From contig JAIYEB010000202.1 of assembly GCA_027487195.1 (NCBI GenBank), positions 1 to 6,616 of the forward strand: a DNA stretch of 6,616 nt. Reading direction: 5' to 3'. Origin of the DNA: Hyphomicrobiales bacterium. GTDB taxonomy: Bacteria; Pseudomonadota; Alphaproteobacteria; Rhizobiales; UBA4765. The notes beneath the pieces were generated by a model. The model did not search any database. It had not been told where the DNA came from and saw nothing but the letters and a program-made list of their open reading frames with translations. How positions within the stretch are numbered: position 1 is the first letter of the stretch; every line of letters begins with the position of its first letter. The translations under genes were made by a program, and so were the position numbers. This document shows, one piece after another, positions 1 through 5,826 of the stretch.

Positions 1-395
1 GTCACGGCGATGAACAGGATTGAAACGGCAATGGCGATCTGCGCCAGCCACGACAGCACCATGCCAACCTGGCGACCGGGCGTCGAGCCGGCTGACTGAT
101 AAAGGCCAAAGGCATGAGACAGGCGCCCGAAGAATGCCATCGCACCAAGGACATGGACTAGCCAGACCGGAGCTGACAGAAGCGCCAGCACGATGAGGCC
201 GACCATGGCGGGCAACGCATTCTCAACAGCATTGCCATGGGCGCGGGTTGCCCGGATCAGACCAGCGTCGCCTCCATCCCCAAGGCCGACCTTCGATGTG
301 AAGCGCTTTGGAACAACCGCAATCGCAAGGCCAACCAAAACGAGCATGAGCAGCGCGACCCAGATTGCTGCGGCCACTAAAGCGCCAGATACCAT
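1..395 (-). CDS. MAPEG-family integral membrane protein, 3' end cut off by window edge
   Basis: The minus-strand frame from the ATG at 395-393 stays open to the window edge, giving 131 complete codons without a stop. The protein is very hydrophobic, with likely membrane segments near residues 6-28, 62-85 and 112-131. Residues 48-62 read RATRAHGNAVENALP, which fits the MAPEG (membrane-associated proteins in eicosanoid and glutathione metabolism) signature of an Arg, Asn and Glu in the first loop. A second typical element, GRLSHAFGL, is at 90-98. Bacterial members are usually about 130 residues with four helices, so only a few residues are probably missing. The start is well supported by GGAGG at 401-405, five bases upstream. 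Eukaryotic relatives conjugate or isomerise with glutathione; the substrate of this bacterial member cannot be read from sequence. It is divergent from the DUF6101-like gene. I am confident of the family, not of an enzymatic activity. Confidence 0.88.
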   Translation of the reverse strand, partial: MVSGALVAAAIWVALLMLVLVGLAIAVVPKRFTSKVGLGDGGDAGLIRATRAHGNAVENALPAMVGLIVLALLSAPVWLVHVLGAMAFFGRLSHAFGLYQSAGSTPGRQVGMVLSWLAQIAIAVSILFIAV

Positions 396-460
396 GTCGT
401 CCTCCAGATCCAGTCTGGCGTTGTTGCGCATTCGAAAGCCCGCATCAAGGTATCGTTGAC

Positions 461-482
461 TCAGATCTGTAGTCAGACCTGA
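461..482. promoter_or_regulatory. 22-bp near-perfect dyad, candidate operator in a divergent gap
   Basis: TCAGATCTG (461-469) and CAGACCTGA (474-482) are inverted copies matching at eight of nine positions, separated by TAGT. The length and symmetry are those of a site for a dimeric helix-turn-helix regulator. The dyad covers the predicted start site of the leftward promoter and touches its -10 element, where a bound repressor would block it. It is also just downstream of TTGACT (456-461), a possible -35 for the rightward gene with only a poor -10 (GATTAA, 481-486). No regulator gene is adjacent in the window, so the cognate protein is unknown. Confidence 0.4.
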
Positions 483-510
483 TTAACCCCATCGATTCAG
501 GGGTTTCCAA
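482..510 (-). promoter_or_regulatory. Candidate promoter for the MAPEG gene
   Basis: Read on the minus strand, TTGGAA (510-505) and GTTAAT (487-482) are separated by exactly 17 bases. Each matches four of six positions of the sigma-70-type consensus. Initiation would fall near 475, leaving a leader of about 80 bases before the ATG at 395. The spacer also contains a 6-bp inverted repeat, AACCCC (485-490) and GGGGTT (500-505). This is a visual match only; alphaproteobacterial promoters are often degenerate. Confidence 0.35.
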
Positions 511-555
511 GGGCTGAGGCGCATTGTGGCTTCACGACGAGGGCACCCGCTAGAG

Positions 556-572
556 GCTCCCCGTCGGGGAGC
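556..572 (+). promoter_or_regulatory. Perfect 7-bp hairpin enclosing the ribosome binding site of the DUF6101-like gene
   Basis: GCTCCCC (556-562) and GGGGAGC (566-572) are perfect inverted repeats with a three-base loop, GTC. The right arm contains GGGGAG (566-571), the best Shine-Dalgarno match for the ATG at 578, six bases downstream. In mRNA the ribosome binding site would therefore be paired. No T-run follows, so this is not an intrinsic terminator. Translational control is an inference; the hairpin itself is plain in the sequence. Confidence 0.5.
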
Positions 573-577
573 GTCAT

Positions 578-1177
578 ATGTCTGTTCGCAGTGCAGCAGC
601 GGCCTTGCCGCACCAGGAAGAGCCCACGCGTCGCGCGCCGGGTCCCTCGCTTGCCCATGGCGTCGTCGGGTCCCGCCCCGTCGCCTTCGGGCTCGTGGAT
701 ATCGAGGCCGCCAATGGGCGTGCCCAGCTCTGGGCCGAGCGCGGCCTGGTGGTGATCCGCCATCGCGGCAAAGCGAACCTTCCCCTCACGATCAAGGTGC
801 CCCTGAGCAATTTTCGCGGCGTGACAGTTGATGTCAGCGTCGCGCAGAGCGGCGCACTTGCGAGTGTCAGCGTCATCCTGGCGCATGCTGATCCGGCTCT
901 CGAAGTGCCGCTCTACGTCTGTGATCATGATGATGATCTTGTCGCGGAATGGCGTCGCTGGGCGCGCGATCTCGGATTGCCACTGCTCATGCGCACAAGC
1001 GAGGGCGATGTTGATGCCCATCCCCGCATGGGTGCGCTGGTTCTTGGCAAGGCCTCGCCGCGGCGTGCGCGCAAGGCGTTCCTCAAGCGTCGGCCTCGCA
1101 TGACTCGCCGGCAGTTTGTGGCAAAAACAGCCACGGTTTTTGCTGCCGAGCGCGAGATTTTCGGAACCGACTTCTGA
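578..1177 (+). CDS. DUF6101-like protein of unknown function
   Basis: A 199-residue soluble protein with no signal peptide or membrane segment. It resembles, from memory, the alphaproteobacterial DUF6101 family. That family has a variable N-terminus, a beta-rich core here at about residues 36-115 ending in the phrase HADPALEVPL (103-112), and a helix with AEWRRWARDLGLPLL (123-137). A strongly basic patch, SPRRARKAFLKRRPRMTRR, follows at 160-178. The C-terminus ends in AAEREIFGTDF, and EREI is a common ending for these proteins. The function is unknown; the basic stretch could contact nucleic acid or acidic lipid, but that is a guess. The first 30 residues are low in conservation signal. The ATG at 578 is the first possible start, because an in-frame TAG lies at 551-553 with no GTG or TTG between. 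The family assignment rests on pattern recall, not a search. Confidence 0.72.
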   Translation: MSVRSAAAALPHQEEPTRRAPGPSLAHGVVGSRPVAFGLVDIEAANGRAQLWAERGLVVIRHRGKANLPLTIKVPLSNFRGVTVDVSVAQSGALASVSVILAHADPALEVPLYVCDHDDDLVAEWRRWARDLGLPLLMRTSEGDVDAHPRMGALVLGKASPRRARKAFLKRRPRMTRRQFVAKTATVFAAEREIFGTDF

Positions 1178-1210
1178 ACGGCGCGTCCTTTTAGGATTGG
1201 TTTCAACAGT

Positions 1211-1224
1211 GGTGCGCGGGCACC
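1211..1224 (+). other. Small hairpin downstream of the DUF6101-like gene
   Basis: GGTGC (1211-1215) and GCACC (1220-1224) form a perfect 5-bp stem with a GCGG loop, 33 bases after the stop codon. Only a broken pyrimidine stretch (TTCCT) follows. It could be a weak 3' end or chance in GC-rich DNA. The rest of the 169-base gap (1178-1346) holds three TGGTTTC heptamers and the palindrome described at 1261-1294. Confidence 0.2.
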
Positions 1225-1260
1225 TTCCTGGAATTCGTTGATCTCACGCCTGGTTTCCAT

Positions 1261-1294
1261 ACGGTTCATGGTTTCTCCCGGGAAACAAAACCGT
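1261..1294. promoter_or_regulatory. Nested inverted repeats with a CCCGGGAAA palindrome upstream of cvpA
   Basis: An outer pair, ACGGTT (1261-1266) and AACCGT (1289-1294), encloses an inner pair, GTTTC (1271-1275) and GAAAC (1282-1286), around TCCCGG. A -10-like TATAGA follows at 1295-1300 without a convincing -35 in front. If that is the cvpA promoter, the repeats occupy its -35 region, as expected for an operator. The core is closely similar to the palindrome upstream of purF (2086-2097). Its identity as a protein site, rather than an RNA hairpin, is inferred. Confidence 0.4.
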
Positions 1295-1346
1295 TATAGA
1301 CAGGCGACGTTCGCAGGCGGCGCGAGCGAATCGACGAGAAACCCAC

Positions 1347-2015
1347 ATGCCTTTGACAATCCTCGACATTGTGCTGATCGTGATCATGCTGATTTCCGGC
1401 GTGCTTGCGATGATGCGCGGCTTCACGCGTGAGGTTCTGTCGATTGCCTCTTGGGGCGCTGCGGCGCTGGCTGCTTTCCTCGCCTATCCCCGTTTTCGCG
1501 ATCTGGTTCGCGCTGAAATCCAGCCAAACTATCTGGCCGACGCCGTTCTGATCGTTGGCGTGTTCCTGACGGTCCTGTTGCTGGTTTCGGTTCTGACCGC
1601 TCGCGTGTCCGATGCGATCCTTGATTCAAAGATCGGTCCGATCGACCGGACATTCGGCTTCGTCTTTGGCCTCGGCCGCGGCCTCATCATCGTTGTCATC
1701 GCGTTCCTGTTCTTCAGCTGGCTGGTCCCGGCCGATCGCACGCCAAGCTGGATTGCGCAGGCGCGGATGAAGTGGGTGCTGCAGTCGACTGGCAATTGGA
1801 TTCTGGCCCAGCTTCCCGAAGATCCCGAAGCAGCGCTCCAGCGCCTGCGTCGCCCGCGTGGTGAAGGTGGTGGCGAGGGTGGCACGGAAACCCCGGCGCC
1901 AGCACAGCCCGCCCAGCCGCAGCAGCGCTCCGATGCGCGCGACCAATCTGGCTACCGCCCCTCCGAGCGCGCGGGCCTCAATCAGTTGATCCAGGGGACA
2001 ACCCAGGCGCGCTAG
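1347..2015 (+). CDS. cvpA: CvpA family inner-membrane protein
   Basis: CvpA is a polytopic inner-membrane protein first known from colicin V production in Escherichia coli and since linked to envelope stress tolerance; its biochemical activity is not settled. The 222-residue product shows the family pattern of four hydrophobic segments at about 4-22, 33-47, 63-85 and 109-127. The loop MRGFTREVLSIASW (23-36) and the block IGPIDRTFGFVFGLGRG (96-112) are the characteristic motifs. After the last helix comes a cytoplasm-like tail rich in Gly, Pro and Gln (170-198), then SGYRPSERAGLNQLI (201-215), which resembles a short C-terminal motif I recall from other alphaproteobacterial CvpA proteins. The tail makes it longer than the roughly 160-residue enterobacterial protein. 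The ATG at 1347 gives the normal family N-terminus, but the Shine-Dalgarno is weak (GAGAA at 1336-1340). It lies 148 bases before purF on the same strand, the usual cvpA-purF arrangement. radA, often upstream of cvpA in this class, is not present here. Confidence 0.95.
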   Translation: MPLTILDIVLIVIMLISGVLAMMRGFTREVLSIASWGAAALAAFLAYPRFRDLVRAEIQPNYLADAVLIVGVFLTVLLLVSVLTARVSDAILDSKIGPIDRTFGFVFGLGRGLIIVVIAFLFFSWLVPADRTPSWIAQARMKWVLQSTGNWILAQLPEDPEAALQRLRRPRGEGGGEGGTETPAPAQPAQPQQRSDARDQSGYRPSERAGLNQLIQGTTQAR

Positions 2016-2036
2016 ATCGCAAATTGACGTGATCTA
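2013..2036 (+). other. Inverted repeat beginning at the cvpA stop codon
   Basis: TAGATC (2013-2018, including the cvpA TAG) and GATCTA (2031-2036) are perfect inverted repeats. An inner C-G and a G-U pair could extend the stem to eight. The sequence after it is AAAGC, so it lacks the T-run of an intrinsic terminator. It may protect the cvpA 3' end or weaken read-through into purF. TTGACG (2024-2029) in its loop could equally be part of a promoter -35, but no good -10 follows. Confidence 0.25.
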
Positions 2037-2085
2037 AAGCGCCGAGCCAGAGAAAAGGCTTGGGCAAGCAGAGTGTTAGCGTTGG

Positions 2086-2097
2086 TTTCCCGGGAAA
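2086..2097. promoter_or_regulatory. Perfect 12-bp palindrome TTTCCCGGGAAA upstream of purF
   Basis: TTTCCCGGGAAA is fully self-complementary and lies 66 bases before the purF start, within the 148-base cvpA-purF gap. With its left flank it reads TGGTTTCCCGGGAAA. The same sequence with two extra bases in the left arm occurs upstream of cvpA (1269-1285). Position and symmetry suit a transcription-factor site, possibly one for purine control. It does not resemble the E. coli PurR operator, which is AT-richer with a central CG. No second copy occurs inside the genes of the window by eye. Confidence 0.4.
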
Positions 2098-2163
2098 TGC
2101 CGCCGGGCTGTCTTCGCACCATGCACTAGCGACGCCGCCCCTCAACCATGTTAGGAGCCGCTG

Positions 2164-3663
2164 ATGAATATGGACCGGCTGAAATCAGCGCTTCGACCTG
2201 AAACCCTGACCTTTCTTCCAGGCGATGACCGCCCGCAGGATGAATGCGGCGTGTTTGGCGTGCGCGGTCATTCGGACGCTGCAGCGCTCACAGCCCTCGG
2301 CCTTCACGCCCTGCAGCATAGAGGCCAGGAAGCCGCCGGGATTGTCTCCTTTGATGGCCAACGCTATCATTCAGAGCGCCATCTTGGCCTCGTTGGCGAC
2401 AATTTCTCGCGTGCCGATGTGATCAATCGCCTGCAGGGTGCCCAGGCCATCGGCCACACACGCTATTCGACGACAGGCGAGACGATCCTTCGCAACGTCC
2501 AGCCCTTTTTCGCTGAGACAGCCACGGGCGGGTTTGCGATTGCGCATAACGGCAACCTCACCAACGGCCTGACGCTGAGGCGCGACCTCGTCAGCCATGG
2601 TGCCATCATGTTGTCGACCTCCGACACAGAGGTCGTGCTGCATCTCGTCGCGCGCTCCTTGCGTCCGCGTTTTCTTGACCGGTTCATCGACGCGTTGCGT
2701 CAGATTGAAGGGGCCTGGGCCTTTGTCGGCATGACTGACGATATGCTGGTGGGAGCTCGCGATCCCCTTGGCATCCGCCCCCTTGTCATTGGCGATCTTG
2801 ATGGCGTTCCCGTAATCACATCCGAAACCTGCGCGCTTGACATCATTGGCGCCCGGTTCGTGCGCGATGTGCGCCCAGGCGAGATCGTTGTGTTCTCGGC
2901 GGACGGCATGGAATCGATCGAGCCATTTCCCAAGCGCGCCATGCGGCCCTGCCTGTTCGAATACATCTACTTCGCGCGGCCGGACTCAGTCGTCGGTGGC
3001 AAGAGCGTTTATGCGGTGCGCAAAGCGCTTGGCCGGGAGCTTGCCCGCGAAACCGGCGTCGAGGCCGATCTCATCGTCCCGGTCCCTGATTCAGGCGTGC
3101 CGGCAGCCCTTGGTTTTGCGGAAGCAGCCGGGCTTCCCTACGAGCTTGGCATCATCCGAAACCACTATGTCGGGCGCACCTTTATCGAGCCAACCCAACA
3201 GATCCGCCAGCTCGGCGTGAAGCTGAAGCACAGCGCCAATCGCGGCGTCGTTGAGGGAAAGCGCATCGTCTTGGTGGATGACAGTCTCGTGCGCGGGACG
3301 ACGTCGACCAAGATCGTCGCCATGATGCGCGAAGCGGGTGCGCGCGAAATCCATTTCCGGCTTGCAAGCCCGCCCATCACCCATTCCGACTTTTACGGCA
3401 TTGATACGCCGGATCGCGACAAGCTCCTGGCCGCAACCCACACACTTGAGGAAATGCGCGATCTGATCGGAGCGGATTCACTCGCTTTCCTGTCGCTGGA
3501 TGGTGTTTACCGCGCCATGGACGAGGGGGCACGCAACAATGCCCAGCCCCAGTTCACCGACCATTGCTTCACCGGCGACTACCCGACACGCCTTGTCGAT
3601 CTTGAGGCCTCAAAGGGAAGTCACGCCCCGCGCGGACTTTCCCTGTTTGCCGAAGCAGGTTGA
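2164..3663 (+). CDS. purF: Amidophosphoribosyltransferase (glutamine PRPP amidotransferase)
   Basis: PurF makes 5-phosphoribosylamine from PRPP and glutamine, the committed first step of purine synthesis, in the cytoplasm. The 499-residue protein is full length. Residues 1-27 look like a propeptide, removed to expose Cys28 (DECGVFG) as the N-terminal nucleophile. The glutaminase domain (28 to about 260) carries HTRYSTTG (98-105) and HNGNL (128-132). The phosphoribosyltransferase domain has RPCLFEYIYFARPDS (261-275) and the PRPP loop VLVDDSLVRGTT (369-380). Of the four Fe-S cysteines known from Bacillus subtilis PurF only the first (Cys263) is present. The second is replaced in THSDFYG (407-411 region) and the last pair in PQFTDHCFTG (462-471), so a cluster is unlikely. 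TAGGAG (2152-2157), six bases before the ATG, fixes the start over a second ATG at 2170. It is preceded by cvpA and followed after 49 bases by a dehydrogenase gene. Confidence 0.98.
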   Translation: MNMDRLKSALRPETLTFLPGDDRPQDECGVFGVRGHSDAAALTALGLHALQHRGQEAAGIVSFDGQRYHSERHLGLVGDNFSRADVINRLQGAQAIGHTRYSTTGETILRNVQPFFAETATGGFAIAHNGNLTNGLTLRRDLVSHGAIMLSTSDTEVVLHLVARSLRPRFLDRFIDALRQIEGAWAFVGMTDDMLVGARDPLGIRPLVIGDLDGVPVITSETCALDIIGARFVRDVRPGEIVVFSADGMESIEPFPKRAMRPCLFEYIYFARPDSVVGGKSVYAVRKALGRELARETGVEADLIVPVPDSGVPAALGFAEAAGLPYELGIIRNHYVGRTFIEPTQQIRQLGVKLKHSANRGVVEGKRIVLVDDSLVRGTTSTKIVAMMREAGAREIHFRLASPPITHSDFYGIDTPDRDKLLAATHTLEEMRDLIGADSLAFLSLDGVYRAMDEGARNNAQPQFTDHCFTGDYPTRLVDLEASKGSHAPRGLSLFAEAG

Positions 3664-3684
3664 TGCGTTGATGTGACTTGAAAC

Positions 3685-3705
3685 CTGTCGCCAAACCAGC
3701 GACAG
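3685..3705 (+). other. Perfect 7-bp hairpin in the purF-dehydrogenase gap
   Basis: CTGTCGC (3685-3691) and GCGACAG (3699-3705) are perfect inverted repeats around a seven-base loop, CAAACCA. The hairpin fills much of the 49-base gap, begins 21 bases after the purF stop and ends seven bases before the next start codon. Its right arm includes the only purine-rich stretch (ACAGAG) that could serve as ribosome binding site. There is no T-run, so termination is unlikely. Differential translation or mRNA stability is a reasonable inference. Confidence 0.4.
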
Positions 3706-3712
3706 AGCGGCC

Positions 3713-4444
3713 ATGTCGACAGCAAAACCACTCCAGGGCCGCATGGCCCTCGTCACCGGCGCCTCACGGGGCATTGGCTATCAAACCGCTTTGCAGCTCG
3801 CCGGCCTTGGCGCGCATGTGATTGCGACCGCCCGCACATCCGGTGGGCTTGAAGAACTCGATGATGCCATCCGCGCTGCGGGCGGCGAGGCCGCAACGCT
3901 CGTGCCCCTCGACATCACGGACTTCGATGCGCTGGATCGCCTCGGCGCGACGATCTTCGAGCGTTGGGCAAAGCTCGATATTCTCGTGGCCAATGCCGGT
4001 CGTCTCGGGCCGCTGTCCCCCATGGGGCATGTCGTGCCGAAGGAGTTTGATCGGGTGATCGCCATCAACGTGACCGCAAACTTCCGGCTGATCCGCTCGC
4101 TTGATCCGTTGCTGAAGCGCTCTGATGCGGGACGGGCGGTGTTCGTCACGTCTGGCGCCGCGCGCAACATTAAACCGTTCTGGGGGCCATACGCTGTGGC
4201 CAAGGCAGCGCTCGACGCGATGGCACTGACCTACGCGGCGGAATGTGAAGGCACACCGCTGAACGTCAATCTGTTTTCACCGGGGGCAACGCGGACCGCC
4301 ATGCGCGCGCAGGCGATGCCTGGCGAGGATCCCATGACGCTTCCCTCGGCTGAGGAGATCGCAACGCATCTGGTCGCGCTTTGCCTGCCGACTGAAACGC
4401 GCAATGGCGGAACCTATGCCGCCCAGAGCGGCGGCTGGATCTAG
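3713..4444 (+). CDS. Short-chain dehydrogenase/reductase, YciK-like
   Basis: A 243-residue classical SDR, an NAD(P)-dependent soluble oxidoreductase of Rossmann fold. The nucleotide-binding motif TGASRGIG is at 15-22, the structural NAG at 94-96, and the catalytic tetrad is complete: Asn119, Ser147, Tyr160 and Lys164 (YAVAK). Arg41 after the second strand suggests NADPH preference, though this is weak evidence. The segment LLKRSDAGRAVFVTS and the later SPGATRTAMRAQAMPGEDP closely recall E. coli YciK, an SDR of uncertain physiological substrate, so I place it near that group rather than among fatty-acid or sugar reductases. The ATG at 3713 gives a normal length and N-terminus; a second in-frame ATG at 3743 would start too close to the nucleotide-binding loop. 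The Shine-Dalgarno is poor, which fits translation following purF. An SDR gene directly after purF is, as I recall, common in Alphaproteobacteria. The substrate cannot be predicted. Confidence 0.93.
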   Translation: MSTAKPLQGRMALVTGASRGIGYQTALQLAGLGAHVIATARTSGGLEELDDAIRAAGGEAATLVPLDITDFDALDRLGATIFERWAKLDILVANAGRLGPLSPMGHVVPKEFDRVIAINVTANFRLIRSLDPLLKRSDAGRAVFVTSGAARNIKPFWGPYAVAKAALDAMALTYAAECEGTPLNVNLFSPGATRTAMRAQAMPGEDPMTLPSAEEIATHLVALCLPTETRNGGTYAAQSGGWI

Positions 4445-5826
4445 CTCTTGTCCTTGTCGAACGGGTTTTCTTTTTGCCGGAGCATCAGGCGGATCGGCAC
4501 GCCGGGAAGCTTGAAGCGTTCCCTCAGCGCATTGACGAGGTAGCGCCTGTAGCTCTCGGGCACAGCCTCCGGCCTTGTGCAGAACGTCACGAACGTCGGC
4601 GGGCGGGTCGCAGCCTGTGTCAGGAAGCGCATTTTCACGCGCCGGCCCGAGACGGCTGGCGGCGGGTTGGCTTCCATGGCCGCCATGAACCACCGGTTGA
4701 GCTGACCGGTCGAGACGCGGCGCGACCAGATATCACGCTGCGCAATGGCGGCATCGATCAGCTTGTCGAGCCCGCGCCCTGTGAGCGCTGAAACCGGGAC
4801 AACGGGAACGCCGCGCAACTGAGGCAGCAGGCGTTCGCACATCTCGTCGATCTCGCGCCGACGCTGGGGGCCGTTTTCAACGGCATCCCATTTGTTGACA
4901 CCAATCACGATGGCGCGCCCTTCCTCGACAATGAGGTCGGCGAGCTGGAGATCCTGCTTCTCAAAGGGTTGCTCTGCGTCAAGGAGCAGCACGATGACTT
5001 CAGAGTAGCGGATCACGCGCAGCGCATCGGCGACCGAGAGCTTCTCGACCTTCTCGACGACCCGGGCGCGTTTGCGGATTCCGGCAGTATCGACCAGGGC
5101 GACATTCCGCCCGCGAAAGCGCCATTGCACGGTGATGGCGTCGCGTGTGATGCCCGCTTCCGGGCCGGTCAGCATCCGCTCCTGACCGATCAGACGATTG
5201 ACGAGCGTCGACTTGCCGGCATTCGGGCGACCGACGATGGCAATGGCGACCGGCTTCGTCGGATCATCATCCTCGTCGACCACGGCCTCAATGGCAGCTC
5301 CGTCTTCGTCGAACTCAGGCTCCGGCTCCGCTTCCTTGAAGAACGGGCGCAGCACCTCATGCAAATCCGCAAGGCCCATGCCGTGCTCGGCAGAGATCTG
5401 GAGCGGTTCGCCAAGGCCAAGCCGCCAGGCCTCAACCGCACCGGCTTCTGCCGCACGCCCTTCGCACTTGTTGGCAAGCAGGATCACGGGCCTGCCGGAC
5501 TTGCGCAGCAGGGCCGAGAACGCTTCGTCAAATGGGGTGACACCTGCGCGCGCGTCGATCACAAACAGGGTCAGGTCTGCGTCCGCAATGGCGCTTTCGG
5601 TCTGTCGACGCATCCGGTCGGACAGGCTGCCGGTTTCAGCGTCCTCGACACCCGCAGTATCGATGGCCGTGAATTCAAGACCAAACAGCTTTGCCGGTGC
5701 TTCGCGCCGGTCACGGGTGACGCCGGGCTGGTCGTCGACAAGCGCGATCTTTCGCCCGACAAGACGATTGAACAGCGTTGACTTGCCGACGTTGGGCCGG
5801 CCGGCGATGGCAATGCGCAGGCTCAC
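4441..5826 (-). CDS. der: Ribosome-associated double GTPase Der (EngA)
   Basis: Der is an essential GTPase with two tandem G domains that helps mature the 50S ribosomal subunit. The 461-residue product is complete. G domain 1 has GRPNVGKS (9-16), PGVTRDR (34-40), DTAG (56-59) and NKCE (119-122). An acidic linker follows at about 165-188. G domain 2 has GRPNAGKS (199-206), DTAG (246-249) and NKWD (311-314). The KH-like C-terminal domain spans about 367-452, with NPPP (387-390) and the typical GVPIRLMLRQKENPF (442-456). NKCE in place of NKxD, and Ala in the second P-loop, match what I recall of alphaproteobacterial Der. The start is GTG (5826-5824), overlapping the bamB stop as GTGA. AAGGAG at 5842-5837 is ten bases upstream, slightly far. 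No other start codon lies between. It ends tail to tail with the dehydrogenase gene, sharing CTAG. Confidence 0.98.
   Translation of the reverse strand: MSLRIAIAGRPNVGKSTLFNRLVGRKIALVDDQPGVTRDRREAPAKLFGLEFTAIDTAGVEDAETGSLSDRMRRQTESAIADADLTLFVIDARAGVTPFDEAFSALLRKSGRPVILLANKCEGRAAEAGAVEAWRLGLGEPLQISAEHGMGLADLHEVLRPFFKEAEPEPEFDEDGAAIEAVVDEDDDPTKPVAIAIVGRPNAGKSTLVNRLIGQERMLTGPEAGITRDAITVQWRFRGRNVALVDTAGIRKRARVVEKVEKLSVADALRVIRYSEVIVLLLDAEQPFEKQDLQLADLIVEEGRAIVIGVNKWDAVENGPQRRREIDEMCERLLPQLRGVPVVPVSALTGRGLDKLIDAAIAQRDIWSRRVSTGQLNRWFMAAMEANPPPAVSGRRVKMRFLTQAATRPPTFVTFCTRPEAVPESYRRYLVNALRERFKLPGVPIRLMLRQKENPFDKDKS

Noticed and set aside
193..459. 88-codon plus-strand open frame at the left end
   Set aside because: It is antisense to the MAPEG gene, whose motifs, hydrophobicity and ribosome binding site are clear.
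485..505. AACCCC/GGGGTT inverted repeat as a terminator
   Set aside because: The stem is only six pairs with a nine-base loop, there is no proper T-run on either strand, and no gene ends there; it fits better as part of the promoter region.
497..1021. 174-codon minus-strand open frame opposite the DUF6101-like gene
   Set aside because: It overlaps a plus-strand gene with family-like motifs and a strong Shine-Dalgarno, and its own translation is compositionally random.
925..1269. Minus-strand frame starting in the gap before cvpA with GGGAG five bases before its ATG
   Set aside because: The Shine-Dalgarno is good and the first 30 codons lie in non-coding DNA, but about 250 of its 345 bases are antisense to the DUF6101-like gene and the translation there is an Arg/Ser-rich shadow. 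The GGGAG is part of the palindrome at 1261-1294. A short peptide remains possible but unsupported.
4969..5781. 270-codon plus-strand open frame opposite der
   Set aside because: It is entirely antisense to the complete, motif-verified der gene; long antisense frames are expected in GC-rich coding DNA and its translation shows no recognisable domain.
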